64,000 nucleotides of DNA from Talpa occidentalis (GCF_014898055.3 NW_023601104.1:46250699-46314698), one strand, 5' to 3'; shown: positions 1-12,952, numbered from the stretch's first letter. Program-made: numbers and translations. Notes: generated by a model not told the origin, from the sequence alone.

Positions 1-689
1 CTCTAGTCAGACAATTCTATTTCTGTAAGTCATTTATGTTTATTTCCCTGAAGAGCAGGGTGATTCTGAGCAGGAGTCCCAGTTGCCAGAATGTTCTGAC
101 CTACACTAAAAACTGAAGTCATTCTCCAACTCATTTTTCTCTTTCTGCTTTGTCAGTGCTGTTGATGAGTAGATTGTAATGAATAATATTTGGGCAAAAT
201 CTCAATAAAATTTTATTAAATTATATTTTAAAGGGTTAAGATTGGCAAAGGTCTTTAATTAATTCATAGTCTATTTTTTGGAAGCAAAACTCTATTTTTT
301 GGAAGCAAAACATTACAAACTTTTTTATTTTTCTAATCCCTAAGAAAACATATATTGACTGTTTATTAACTACTATTAATGCAATCACTGTGAGGTAATG
401 GCCACTTGATCTAAAGCAGGGAGTTTGCATGTTATCCCAGGTCATCTAACAGGATGTTTTTATTCCTCAGGATATATTTTAGCTAAATTAGTATAAAAGT
501 TCTTATCAGAGAGTAGTTTTTGAAACAAAATTTTTTCTATAAAAATGTAACTAAAAACATCATCTATCTTAAAAGCTTTAAAAGATTTGGACTCTTGTTA
601 GCAAGCTATAAACAAGAACTTATTTCTGTAGTAAGATAGAAGTCTTATTTTGAGAAAGCCCTATTTCTGTGTTTGTTCTAAATTAGCTG

Positions 690-720
<31 letters not shown>

Positions 721-2090
721 AAATGGTGACTTCTGCTTTAATCTCTACTAGCCCCTAAACTGAGGTATGAGATTTTGGTGTAGTCTGAACCCAAATAACT
801 AATTTCATTTTAGTTCTGATGTCTCAAACCATCTGCTGCTAAATATGAGTCCACTTAAAAAATTCAAGTAAAAAAAGCCAATATAGTAATATTTTGAAAA
901 CATTTAGCATCATTTACTAAAAATGTGGATGAGGGAGCAAAAATACTTGAAGAATGTATTGAAAAGCAACGCATCTGTTTAATGGCTCTTTCACGAATCC
1001 CCATCAGTTTGGCATTGTGGAGAAAATCGCTACTAACAGCAGTTCTGCATGTATTAACATTTTGCCCTTTTTTCAGCAATGTTTGCTCACTGTAGTTCTA
1101 CAGTGGGGTAATAATAATGCTTATCTTGTGAAATATTTTTCTTTTACCTCTCAAAGAAATATATATATTAACTATAAATACATAAATATACATTGTAATC
1201 ATAAATAGACATAGTAGACATACAGCTATATAAAAATAAATGTACATATTCATATATACACACATAAACAGATGAATTTAACTATAAATTTAACTTGTTT
1301 TTTAGATGTTGATAAGTGTTAACAGTTCTTGCTGTTACCTATCATTTAAGTAATTCTTAGAGATTTAGAAATTTTTTTGGTACTGCCTTACTGTCAGACA
1401 ATTTTAATAACTGATTAATTAGTCGTTGGAGAAATCAGATATTTTGAGGTTCTATTGTCTTCCAACATCTGCATTTTTAGAAATGTGTCATGTAAGTGGT
1501 GCAATTAATGTTGTACTTAATTGAAACTCATCTTTTCAATTGTTTGTGAAATCTTGGAATCACTTGCTCCATATTCCTTAGCACGTGATATTGCCAAATA
1601 TTTGGATCCATTAGAATTGATAAATATGATTTACTTTATGACTGAAGGAGGGAGGAAAGGATCAAATACACAGAGAATATAAAGTAGCATGCCTCCATAA
1701 ATTTAGTTAATAAATTTGCTTCTTGACATTCTTAGCGTTGCCTTTGTTCTATTCAATGTTAATGTTAATTTTTATTGTACTGAGCTCACAGAAATAGGCA
1801 TCTCAGAACCGGCACATCATACATTTGCTCCTTTTGACACTTCCAGGGGAAAAATGTAGTTTTGAAACTGACTCTTACCTCTTCTTTGCCTGATCTTATT
1901 CACCCCTTTCTCCCTTGCACATCCCCCAAATACAACCAAATATTGACTGACAGCTTGAAAGTGCTAATCGAATCATTCCCAATCATATGTGTTCAATATG
2001 TTGGCTTTAAAAAAATTAGGAGCACAAATCCTTCATCTAATATCACTGCTCGGTAGACAGACAGAATTTTAACCAGAGCAAATTCAAGTA
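1..2090. other. AT-rich unassigned DNA
   Basis: No gene or confident repeat is visible. The stretch is AT-rich with scattered homopolymers, including a long T-run at about 690-716 that could be the A-tail of an unrecognised minus-strand retroelement. Short open frames here are chance: they lack family resemblance, codon bias or splice context. A 21 bp tandem duplication at 270-311 is listed separately. Confidence 0.5.
270..311. repeat. Perfect 2 x 21 bp tandem duplication
   Basis: The 21 bp unit starting TCTATTTTTTGGAAGC occurs at 270-290 and again, without mismatch, at 291-311. Identical copies side by side suggest a recent slippage or templated duplication. Confidence 0.9.
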
Positions 2091-2091
2091 C

Positions 2092-2270
2092 AGCTTTCAG
2101 ACCAGTCAAACCCAGGAGACAGGCAGGAGGTCTGCCCTTCCCCAGCCGTTCTTCTGTCTGCATTAGCCGTTCTTGCTCAGGCTCCATCGACCTGTCAGAG
2201 CCATCATAGTGATTGACTGCCCCGGCAGATGTGCTGCTATAACAGGTAACTTGATCATCCAGACCCATCT
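2092..2270. other. GC-richer block, function unknown
   Basis: This short block is clearly richer in G and C than the AT-rich DNA on both sides. It lies inside a 91-codon minus-strand open frame (1993-2268). The plus strand has a good splice-donor match, ACAG|GTAACT, near 2240-2250, preceded by several CAG sites. I do not recognise a protein or repeat family. The reading frame runs on into ordinary AT-rich sequence, which argues against a full coding exon. It could be a conserved noncoding element, a lncRNA exon or an old repeat remnant. Confidence 0.3.
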
Positions 2271-5200
2271 GTCTCTAAGTCCTCTTCAATTCACACTTTG
2301 AAAAATATTAGAGGTTGGGAGGGGTTGGATTCTTTGTTGTGATTTAAAAAAAAAAAAAGTAGACTATCTGTTTTTCACAAAAGGTTACCCTCTAGTAAGT
2401 GAATCGAAATATATAGTATTTGAGCTCTTTACTGAGATGAGCTGCTTCCAGGGCATATTACTATCAACATTTTAAATGGGCCAATGAGATCCTGGAGAAT
2501 TTGAAAACCTGATTTCCAAAACACAATCTAAAGTTAAGGACCAATTTTAAAGAACCATGATAATAATAGAATGATGTTTCAAAGATAACAGTTTCTGAGT
2601 GAGTGAGACAGATGGACTGTGAGTGAGTAGAGAGAAAGGAGGGGAACCTCATGCAATGGAAGCAATCCTGTGTCTTCCTTTTAGTGACCACTGCCTGGGA
2701 AATGTCACATCATTAAGCTGAATTGCTGATTTCAGATGGGTCTGGAACAAGAATGGGCAGAGGTAACTCAAGTTTCACACTGAAATGTAGTTAACTAATT
2801 TACTTGTGTCACTATTTCTGATAATTACTTTTCACCAAAATATTTTGCTGTGCCTGTGTGCAGAGAATTTCATTCTATAAGTCAACACTCTAATGTGGAG
2901 CAGCTCAGGATCTATCAACATCTTATAGTAAGAGAGACTATTATCATAGTGAGATCAGTGGCTAACACTTCTCTATTTCTCAGTAAAGTCTACTGCCTAC
3001 TCACAATAATGAGATGAACATTTGCTGAGAGTGACTTGGATCAACATCTAAGGGAAGTACTGAAGCAAGCAAAACAAGGTAAAATGAATGACAATTGGTG
3101 AAAAAGAAAATGAACTCGATTTTTTTTTCCAAATTAGAGGAATACAATTACGAGAAGTATGTAATGATTCTTGTAGAAACTGGAGAATTAAATGAACATG
3201 GAGAAAGGTTTAGATAAAAGCATTATTCCTTAGCAAACTTCTTTGAAATTCTTTCATAGACTGGTTCATCATCATGCAACTGTCTTGCAATTACAATATG
3301 CCAATATTTATAGTTCTTCAAATAAAAATAAATTTTCCAAAGTTTCCTCTCTTAGGTAAGAAGTCTAGATTGTGTTCTGGTCCATAGTTTGTCCCTTTTA
3401 TCTACTGACTTAATTTAAGATTCTTCATGGAAATGAACATACTTGTTTTTCTTCAGATGTGAAATAGAAAGTATAATATTTTAAATTAGCAATAACTATT
3501 CTTCCCCCCTCCCTTTTTTGGCCTGAGGGAGGTTCAATTTTGCTATTGCTATTGCTTGAAAAGACTAAGAGTGGCAAGCTGTTGCTTGGTTTGAGAAAAG
3601 CTATTGCATACTTCAAAGAGTTATTTACCACATAAAGTTTTGGCTGATTAATTCAGTTACCAGTGCTCACTCTTCCCCTTCATTCCTCACTTCCAACCCA
3701 AAGTGAAAGAAAGTTATATATTTGAAGCACAAATCTGTCCAAAATTTAGTATGAGCTGAGAACATGATGGCACAATTAAAAAAAATCAAGAATGCCCTGA
3801 CAGAAATTATATTTACGAGAGTTTACCATTTTTATAATAAAAGTTAAATAAAGGGGACGTGATCACTATTTTAGTAGTGTTTTTCATTTCATACTATGCA
3901 ATTATTTGCTCTGAAGTCCTTTTATATGAAACGGTAGTTCCAAGTCATAGAGATCTTCAGTATTTGTGTGCCATGGAATCAGATCTGTAAGCATTCCTGA
4001 TATGGAACAAGAGATTCTTTTTTAAACTCTTGCATTTTCATCTACTTCACATCATATAACTCACATTCTTAAAAAACGACTGAAGATTTTTCTTATTTCC
4101 ATGTGGTTCCTGCTTTCTAAATTCTGTTGCTTGTTTTCTCCTTGGAGTTCTAAATGTTGCTTTAACATCTTTAGGTGTGATATAGATAGATTTAGAGTGA
4201 TGTAGTTAGCAAGTCTCAAGCTGCAGCTTTTAAATACATTTGAAAACCTTCTTCTGAAGGAAAACAAGACACTCTTATGGGAAAGTTACACTTTATTTTG
4301 GAGGCATCTCTCACAACTTTTCTTTCCAAAGATGCTGAATTTACTATAGCTATTATTAACATACGTATGCAATTAATCCTCTTATCATACAAGCTTTCCA
4401 TGTACAGTTATACAAAGGTACTTTATTCTTTGGACAGCATGGATACTAAATGTTTAAAAGTGCGACTGAGGTCTATTTAGCAAATCAAATTCTGTTGCAT
4501 GCTTGACAAAGTGTCCCTTTACATAGGTTTCTTCCATATGTGTTACTCTTCCTGGGTACACTATACCTCCGTGTTCTTCTTTCTGCCGTGTAACTATAGT
4601 CCTACATTCATCTCACCTTGTAACATTTTTTTTCCAACAAATTATATCCATAGAAAGGGTTCAGTGTAAATATGGTTTTAGCAGTTTATAACAAGAGAAG
4701 TGACTTCCACTTATTTTAAGTTCAAGTTCTGTATATTCAATTATTGTTAGCAAGCACTCCACCTACTGGCTTACGTGATACCAAGCAATCAGACATGACT
4801 GAAGCAAACCGGCTGTAGTAAGAGATACTTTCAACTCTGCCTTAGGAAAAGGACCTCAGCTTCAAGATTGTCAGCCAAGATAAAACATGACTGGCTGTTC
4901 ACCAAAGTTAGGATGGTTCTTGCTATTTGTCTCGGCCAAATGACAATGTAATTGCGAAGATTCTCAATATCAGCATGGGTTATGAGGGTTATGAGATGAC
5001 TCGCTAAGAGATGGATTTTTTAACTATAACAAAGGGTGGGAACCACATTCCAGAGACTCAAGATGCCTTTTAAGCATATTTAGAATAAACATGCATGTAT
5101 AGAAACATAAGTATAAAGTGTCTTTTTGTCCAAAACATTTTTAAAGAAAGCAAGGTATTTATTTTTAAAATCAGCTAGGATAAAGACATTCGAATGTCGC

Positions 5201-8200
5201 TGTTTTTTGTCTAACAAAGTCATCTTAAAATATATAATATTGCAGTAGCAAGAGAAAACTCAGTTCCGGAAAAGTTCCTTTAACCCTTGCCTCCCACCCA
5301 TGAACTTTTTAGCTTAGTAGACTTAGTAATGAATAATTACATGACAGAAAGAGATTAGTATTAGGAATTATAGTGAAACCAAGAGAAATTGAATCAGCTC
5401 TGCTCCATGGTGTCAACATAAGTGTAAATCATAATCTTCTGCCTACCCACCTACCACTATCTATCTTGACATCTCTTTTTAAGGACAGCTTACTGTGTAA
5501 TTATTGTCACTGTGCCCATATATGCATGGTATGTTTGAATATGGCAATAAACAATATGGCAATTAATGTGAAATAATAAAAGAGCAAATTGAGGCACACA
5601 GGCTAGATACAGAGGCAAAGCAGCAGAAATGTTGAAAATAACCTTAATGGCTGTTGATGTGCAAATGCTTTTCCTAACATTGTCTCAGGGTGTTACTGTG
5701 AGTAGAACTGGGAAAAAAGAAATGCTGAAGGGACAATGCTTAACTATATGAAAGGTTTCTTGGGGTCACTGTATTTTATCGCCAACTTTCCATCTTCTCC
5801 AGGATTCATGTAGAATAACATGCCTTCATAACAATGGAAGGTCTCCTTACTCCAGAAACTCCTGTTGTTTGCAGCTAAACCAGGATGCAATATGGCACGC
5901 AATAAGAGAACTTATTCTGGGTTGATGAATACTTGTGCACTGATACTGGAATAGCTTTATTACTGCTTTAGTCAGAGCCCAGTAAACTGCATCCCAGATG
6001 CATGCATTTCTCTTTTGGCTTTGCAAAGGAAGTGTTCACAGTTAAGGGGGGGTGGAGGTGGGGGGTGGGGAGATCAGTTCCATTAAGCATTTACCCTGAA
6101 AAACAGAGATTGAGGAATCTTAGCACATGACGACACAACAAAATTTACCTGACCCTTCCAAGCTAAGGAAAACAAGACAGAAGGTCCTCTCGAGAGGCTG
6201 TATCATATATATGTTCTGAGGCTGTGCTGCCCATATGTTCAATAGGACTGTTGAATCTCAAAGTTATAATAATTTGCAACGAGGTGCCAGAACCAATTAT
6301 TAAATATCATATGATCCAACAGAGATGAAATAAAAATATACAGGGTCGATTTTACTGGCTTTGACTATTATAAGACATTTAAAGTACTTTGAATTTACAG
6401 TGTAACTTGAGGGTTGTATTAACGACTTCCTTATGCTAGAATTTTGTTCCCAGCTGAATATCATAAGCAAAATGCAGATGGCATACTTTTCTAAGGACAA
6501 AAAGAGTCTTGGCCTTATCCTTTCTTTTTGATTTGTATATCAACTCAGGAAAAGGAGATATGCTATTATGATATCTTCCACTAATGTAAACCTTTATTCA
6601 AAAGCGCAAATGACAGCCAAAAGTACAATTCGAGTGAGAAAAAAGGTAGTGTGTGATAGTATCACAGAATGGTACAAACTCAGCCAAATCTCTGCCTATA
6701 TCGTAGAAAAGAGCCTCGGAGTCTTAGTCTTCTTAATTTATCTACTATGAGATCTCTAAGACATGAATGAGTGTATGTTTTTAACTGTGGATCAGATCTC
6801 AAGGCCAAGTTCAGTTCTTTCTCTGATTGCTGTGATTCTACCCTTAGTGACATCAAGGAGATGAGGACTGGTGGCTTACCACCAGCAAGACATTCAGAAG
6901 TTGAGGTGCCTCTGGGGTTCTGTGTGCTACTATGATTTCAGAAGTATACTAGTAAGGGCTTCGACAAGTCCTCAGAATCAAAACAAGATCGTCCTACCTA
7001 AGTAATATGTCACTGGAACAAAATCCATCCTTCTGAATGGATTTTCTTGAGAATCAACATTGAAAGGCAAGCTCCTACAGTCTTGCGGGAAATGGAAGCT
7101 ACACCACCCCTTCTCCAAACTGAGCACAGTGTGCCTGCTAAGTCCTCATTGAAATCACTTTGAGAGAATGAAAGATTGGCTCCCTCCATCACTGGAGCAC
7201 CGCAGGCACAGGACCGTGTTTGTCTATGTATGTTTACAGCACCTGTCAGTCGATACATGAGAAACAAGAAGAGTAATGTAAACTGATCCCCTCTTTTGCT
7301 GAATATTTAATGCAGTCCACTAGAAAGAAAAGACAAACATTCTACTTTTCCAGTGCTTGTCTTCCACCCACTCTTCCAATATTCTCTGGGGAGAAGTGGG
7401 TTTCGATCTTGGTGAGGGAAAGTACCCATTTGCTTCAAAATTTTCACTTTCTTGTCTTAGCTTCCTTCCTGTCTCCTAAAATGAAATTTATTTTATTTTA
7501 GCCACCTCTGAGCAGACTTGTGTGTATATTTTTTTCAGAGAAATTGAATTGTCCGTATGGATTTTTAAATCAGTTTTCAGATCAAGTTCAGAAATATGTA
7601 AACTGTTGTGTTGTTGGATTAGGCAGGAGGAGAACAGATCACTCAGATGAAGAGCACCCACTACTATAAAGTGATCTTTAAATGAGAAAACTGGAGTGTA
7701 AGTGAATTAAAGTGGCCAATAATGGGAAAACAAATGCCCATTCCAAGAGCAATTTTAAGACATTTAACCCAAGGAAAGTTGCATTATACATTTTTATTAA
7801 ATTGAAGCTATATTCACACTTATTGTGGTTTGAAATGTGAACCAATATTTTCTATCTTTGGTTTCCTTGCTTTAAGACTTCTTAATGTGCATAAGATGTA
7901 ATTCATAATATCATATTACTGTTTTAAGTTTGCAAGTTACTGTCTCCAAAGTTATAATTTAATTGAAATCGATAAATGTCCATTAAACTACTGTGATCTC
8001 TCATAAAACAGTATCTGACCTGAGATTAATGCAACAAGACCCTGGGATTCTAGAAACTCTGATTCTTTGTCATTTTAACCTTATTTACAACATAACACAT
8101 CCAATTTTAAAGAGCACTATCATTTAGCACGATATAAAGTATTAGCTTTCAATGATGAAGTCAATCCTATTTAAAGCTTAGACCTGCTGTTTTTCAATAA

Positions 8201-8785
8201 TCTTTATAACAAGGGAAAGAGAAAAAGATCAAGGGCCTAGTACAAAAAAATACAATTATGCCCACTCAAATCCTTCCTGAAAGATTTCAAAAATGATATC
8301 AGTGACTCTTAAAACAGCTAACAGAAAATGTGCAAACATGGATTTTGGGGGAGAGAAAAAAGAATACTTCCATAAATTCTAAAAGGCATGATGGGATTGG
8401 TAAAAAAGATCTCCATGGATATTGCAAATGAAGGTCTTTATAGTTAGGGTGAATGTAATGCCACAGAAAAGTAAGGGGGGATAAAACAAGTAAAACATGG
8501 GAAATGTATTTAAACTCTTGGTTAAAAAAATCACATTGAAGTCATTGGCTGTTATGCTCGAAAATGATTTGCTTGAAAACTGCAGCAAATCTATATGCTA
8601 ATTTCCTAATATCTGATTTTATTCTAGTTTTGCTTTGGGCCACTCTGAAGAGTCTAATTTTTTTTTTTCAGACTGTTTCTTTTCTTCTCATAAGTAATCA
8701 CTCTATGAATGAAAAAAATTTGCAAGCATGAAAAGGGTGAAGATAAAACATTGTAGAATGCTATGCAGTGTCATTTCATGCCACC
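2271..8785. other. AT-rich unassigned DNA
   Basis: About 6.5 kb without any gene or repeat family that I can name. Local features are a G-rich run at 6046-6070 and a short hairpin at 7020-7045 (9 bp arms, AAAATCCAT and its complement). The open frames are short, of biased amino-acid composition and unsupported. Confidence 0.45.
6046..6070 (+). other. Potential G-quadruplex motif
   Basis: Seven Gs, then TGGAGGT, six Gs, T and four Gs. Splitting the long runs gives four G-tracts of three or more with short loops, which meets the usual G4 pattern. No gene is nearby to suggest a role. L1 3' UTRs often carry such runs, but no L1 sequence is recognisable around this one. Confidence 0.6.
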
Positions 8786-8789
8786 ATAC

Positions 8790-8960
8790 TTTATTAATAT
8801 TAATAATATTCAGTTCTTACCCATTAAAGACACAGTGTTAAGGACTTTCAGTATATTATCTCATTGTCTCAAAATCCTGCAAGATATTTTTCTGCCAATT
8901 TCTCATATGAGGTAGTTGAGGCAGAGCAAGGCTAAATGAGTTATTGTAGGTCATAAAAAG
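8790..8960 (-). mobile_element. MIR SINE relic
   Basis: The plus strand reads like the reverse complement of the mammal-wide MIR core and tail: a segment near 8855 resembling 'ATTATCTCATT..TC..AAATCCT', then 'TATGAGGTAG', 'GTTGAGGCAGAGCAAGGCTAAATGAGTTA' in diverged form. The tRNA-like head is not clear. This is an ancient, inactive fragment common to all mammals. Confidence 0.6.
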
Positions 8961-9027
8961 AACAATGCCAAGAGATTCTTACACAAATATGTCTCATTTC
9001 CAAATTCGTGCTCAAAAGTCAATTATG

Positions 9028-9294
9028 GGGCCTCCCTGGTGGCACAGCGGTTGAGAGCTGGGTTGGGAAGCTGCCCGCAGCCTCTGCAGTGCCGGTTCCA
9101 TCCCTGGCTGCTCACTGGCCACCGGAGGAGGGTCCCACATGGCACGCAGACCTCTCCTGCCACCCGCTGCTCCCCTCAGCAGTGTACTTCGGTCCTTCTG
9201 CCTGCTCTGCTCCCCGCTCTGGCTCTGGTGAATTCTCTCACCCTCCCGCGCTTCTGACTGTACCCGGTGCTTGTATAAATAAATCTTAAAAAAA
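9028..9294 (+). mobile_element. tRNA-derived SINE, young type
   Basis: Starts GGGCCTCCCTGGTGGC, with an A-box-like TGGCACAGCGG, a B-box variant GGTTCCATCCC, the family's CCCCTCAGCAGTGTACTTC body motif, and a tail ending TATAAATAAATCTTAAAAAA. A perfect 14 bp target-site duplication (AAAAGTCAATTATG) lies at 9014-9027 and 9295-9308. The perfect TSD and CpG-rich body suggest a relatively recent insertion. Two open frames of 72 and 93 codons inside it are artefacts of its GC-rich sequence. Confidence 0.92.
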
Positions 9295-9308
9295 AAAAGT
9301 CAATTATG

Positions 9309-10401
9309 CTACTTCTCATAATTTCAGTGCTTGAGAATTAACCATGTAATGATGAAATGGGAAATGGTACATGATGAAGGCAGGCACATGATTTAGTTCC
9401 CAGCCATGGGGAAGGAAGTCAATAAAACAACCTTTAAGTTTTGAGGATAAAATTATTTAGTGTCTGTATAGCTAGCATGTAACATAGAAATACTATTCAA
9501 AAGTGTTAGATATTATGGTTAGCAAAGTCTCACCAAAATTATACAGATTTAATCTTATATAGTATATGTAATGAAAACCAGCTCAGGAGTAAGATACTTT
9601 TAGGAGTAAAAAAAAAAGTTTACTGATGTTACCCTAAGCAGTTCCTTTATTCTCTTCTGCACTTTCATAATTGAGCTCAAGGACCATGTGATCATGTTCT
9701 GTGTTTCCTTGATAGGTTGATTGTATAATTAGGAAGACAGAAATCACCACCTCATTTTTACTTCCACCAGTAGCACATACACAGACACGTTTGAAATGAA
9801 CTGCCATGAAACATGAAAATGCCATCTTTTCAATGAACCATTAAATTTAAGGACTATAGACAAGCATTTATAATGCATTGAGCTTTTTTTTTTTAATTTT
9901 AACATAGAGTAGTTTGTCTCAGTTTTTGTGTATGTTTTTGTTTCAAATTAAACCAATGGCAAAAATGACTGAAGTTCAATTAAAATAACAGTAGCAGTGA
10001 TTGCCTTCCTGAGTAAAGCAAAAGGAAATGAGGTATTCTTTATTTTGGTAAAAGGGGAATTTAGATTCTGAAACTACCATGAGTTGTCTTCATTGTGGAA
10101 GAGTAAAGGGTCTAGATTTCTTCTGTTTGTAGAAATGAGAAAACTGGAATTGCAGTGCTCTTACTTAAAAGTAGATTAGCCAAGTAGTTATAAAAAAATG
10201 AACTCTAAATGACAGAATATTTCCAGCTGCAAAGAATAAGCTGGTTTACCACAGCCATGTAGTTGTTATCACTTCTTAGAAATTATAGGGCTCTACTCTA
10301 TGACAGGAGAGTGAGAGACTTGAAGGAGAGCCTTTGTTGCACTGGAGATTCTGGCTGATCTTGGCAAGTAATAGAGTCTATTATGTAGGTAAAGAAGTAG
10401 T
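9309..10401. other. AT-rich unassigned DNA
   Basis: No gene or named repeat is visible. The sequence is ordinary AT-rich DNA with short A- and T-runs. Confidence 0.5.
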
Positions 10402-10416
10402 TCTCAACATTATTTA

Positions 10417-10648
10417 TTTTTTAAACTTTTTTTTAAAGTTTTATCTATTTATGCATACAAGAGCTGGGGTGCAGGGGGACAGGATTCACCAGAGACTGAG
10501 TGGGGAGCAGAACAGGTGGACTGACTGAGACAGGAGAGGTCTGCTACGCCATGTGGGTAGCTCCCTGGAGGGGATTGAACTTGAGCTTCAGTGGCTCTCA
10601 ATACCTTCATAGTGCTGAGACTTAACCCCTTGCACCAGCAGGAAGGCC
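10417..10648 (-). mobile_element. tRNA-derived SINE, old type
   Basis: Reverse-complement copy with a T-rich left end (the A-tail), the diagnostic ATGCATACAAGAGCTGGGG tail-proximal block of the older subfamily, and a degraded head near 10610-10648. It is diverged and shortened relative to the consensus. A perfect 15 bp TSD (TCTCAACATTATTTA) flanks it at 10402-10416 and 10649-10663. Confidence 0.9.
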
Positions 10649-10696
10649 TCTCAACATTATTTAATTGACAGGGATATTTTAGAAAATTTGGATTTT

Positions 10697-11409
10697 TTAT
10701 TTATTTTTAAATATATTTCCTATATCATTGTTAATTTTTATGCAATGTGATTTCTCCTCTCAGGTGTAATCCCCATAAAATTCCCACTACCAAGTCACCC
10801 ATGAACTGTCACCACAGCCTCTTGTACTCTTTGTGCCCCATTTTGATCCTTCTCCCCCACCCTTCCCCGGCTGACTGTCTCTAATTTATAGTTTTCCTGT
10901 TAGTTTTGTCTTTTTTTTTTCTGATCCTTTACTTGGTTCCCCCATATTCCTCCTATAAGTGAAACCATCCAATATTTTTCTTTTTCCTTCTGACTTATTT
11001 CACTGAGCATAATCCCTTCTAGCTCCAGCCATGTTGCTGCAAATGGCATGAGTTTATCTTTTTTGACTGCTGAAAATCTGCCATCAACAAATGCTGGCAA
11101 GGATATGGAGGAAAAGAAACCCTCTTACAATGCTGATGGGAATGCAAACTAGTCCAACCACTATGGAAAACTCTGTGGAGGACCCCCAAACCACTAAAAA
11201 TGGAACTACCATATGACCCAGCAATTTCACTCCTAAGAATTACCCAAAGGACACTAAAACATTAATTTGAAAGGAAACGGGCACTCCTTAGCTATTGCAA
11301 ATAGCTAAGATATGGAAACAACCTAAATGCCCAAAAACAGATGACTAGATCAAGACAATGTTATATATATATACACAATAGAATACTATTCAGCAGTCAA
11401 AAAAGATAG
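10697..11409 (-). mobile_element. Twin-primed (5'-inverted) L1 fragment
   Basis: The left part (10697-11087) is a minus-strand L1 3' end: C-rich 3' UTR, then the ORF2 C-terminus, with LSEISQKEKEKYW readable on the minus strand. The right part (11088-11409) is the immediately upstream ORF2 sequence but in plus orientation. It ends in CAGCAGTCAAAAAAGA, which is also where the minus part begins. A 12 bp TSD (AATTTGGATTTT) at 10685-10696 and 11410-11421 encloses both halves, so they came in as one event. This is the classic product of twin priming during L1 insertion. Confidence 0.85.
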
Positions 11410-11421
11410 AATTTGGATTTT

Positions 11422-11755
11422 CTACATATTTTTGAATTTTAAGAAGTTTGAAGAATGTCATCCTAATAGATAAATTGTAACTCATTTGCTAGCTAAACAA
11501 GAAAACAGTTATGACACATAAGAGTTTGAGATTGGAATTTCCAAATTTCAAACAAAAACCATTTCTTTCTATGAGAGACCAAGTGAAGTCACATACTTTA
11601 TCACTCTAATTACAAGAAAATTCAAAATACCTCATATCCTGATAATAATTATTTATGTCATGAAAGTATTATCTAAAAATTTTGTTTTTGATACATTTAA
11701 ACTAGATTTTTTCCCCAAAATTAACAATACAATTTACTAAAAAATTGCTTTCTCA
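11422..11755. other. AT-rich unassigned DNA
   Basis: Short AT-rich spacer between an L1 and a SINE. No feature seen. Confidence 0.5.
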
Positions 11756-12022
11756 GGCCTCCCCAGTGGCACAGCAGTTGAGCACTGGGTTGCAAAGCTG
11801 TCTGCTGCCTCTGCAGCGCCGGTTTGATCCCCAGCCACTGGGCAAGGATCCCACATGGCCGCAGACCTCTCCTGCCGCGCCCACTGCTCCCCTCAGCAGT
11901 GAGTTTCATCAGTCTGCCTGCTCTACTCCCCGCTCTGACTCTGGTGAATTCTCTCACCCTCCCGCACTTCTGACTGTACCCAGTGCTTCTATAAATAAAT
12001 AAATAAATCTAAAAAAAAAAAA
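11756..12022 (+). mobile_element. tRNA-derived SINE, intermediate type
   Basis: Starts GGCCTCCCCAGTGGCACAGC and shows the family body with the CATCAGTCTGCCTG variant that separates this class from the young type. The B box is diverged (GGTTTGATCCC). The tail is TATAAATAAATAAATAAATCT plus an A-run. TSDs are not convincing: similar but imperfect A/T-rich sequences lie on each side. Confidence 0.88.
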
Positions 12023-12245
12023 CATTTTCTCCATGTTCTTTCTTCCTCCCAACTAAAACAAAGGGAAAACAATAACCAAGAAATAATGGCTTTTATTCTA
12101 GGGAGTCAAGTATGGTGCAAGATCCAATAACTGATTAATATAATTCACCACTTCAACAAGAACAAAGAGAAAAATCAATGACAATGTCAATAGAGAGAAA
12201 AATTGACAAGATTCAACATCCACTTATGATAAAAACTTTCAAAAA

Positions 12246-12505
12246 ATGAGGATAGAAGGATTATACCTAAAAATAATAAAGTCTACATATAATAAACCCA
12301 CAGCTAATATCATACTAAGTGGTGAGGAACTGAGAGCTTTTCCACTAAGATCAGATGCAAGACAAGGATGTTCACTTTCACCACTACTATTCAATGTAGT
12401 ATTAGAAGATTTACCTAGAGCAATCAGGCAGAGAGAGAAATATAAGAGGAATCCATTCTGGGGAAGAAGTAATAAAACCATCACTATTTGCAGATGACAT
12501 GATAA
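12246..12505 (+). pseudogene. L1 ORF2 reverse-transcriptase remnant
   Basis: An 83-codon open frame (12246-12497) holds the RT motif [16 protein letters not shown], typical of LINE-1 palm and finger sequences. The catalytic box FADDM is present at 12487-12501 but lies in a different frame, so an indel separates them. A stop (TAG) follows two codons after FADDM. In an active L1 this domain copies L1 RNA into DNA at the nicked target; here it cannot be made as one protein. Confidence 0.85.
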
Positions 12506-12952
12506 TATAGATAAAAAATGCTAAAAACTCCACTAAAAAACTGAAGAAATAAATCAATACAGGTTACAAAATCAGTTTACAAAAAATCAGTTACATTCTT
12601 ATATGTAAACAAGCTAAAGAGAGAGAAATCAAGTAAATAATGCCATTTGGAAACATGTTAAAAAAATTAAATGCCGAAGAGTAAGCTTAACAAAGTAGGT
12701 GAAGTACCTGCACAATGAAAACGAAATAGGAAAAGAAAAGGTAGATGTGGAAATATATTCCTTGCTCATGGTTTGGAAGAATTAACATTGTTAAAAATGG
12801 CCATATTACCCATAGCAATATACAAATTCAATGAAATCCCATCAAAGTTTAAACTGCATTCTTCAAAGAAATAGAACAAACAATACTGAAGCCCATATAG
12901 AAGCATGAACTACTCTGAGTTGCCAAAGCAATCTTGTCAAAGAAAGGAAGAG

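Noticed and set aside
690..716. Long T-run as the tail of a minus-strand retroelement
   Set aside because: The sequence to its right shows no SINE or L1 3' end, so only a homopolymer is supported.
7020..7045. Hairpin as a microRNA precursor
   Set aside because: Only a 9 bp stem with an 8 bp loop, far short of a pre-miRNA.
9028..9110. tRNA genes at the SINE heads
   Set aside because: A-box and B-box motifs are present, but the sequence cannot form a full cloverleaf and is fused to the SINE body, so these are SINE promoters, not tRNA genes.
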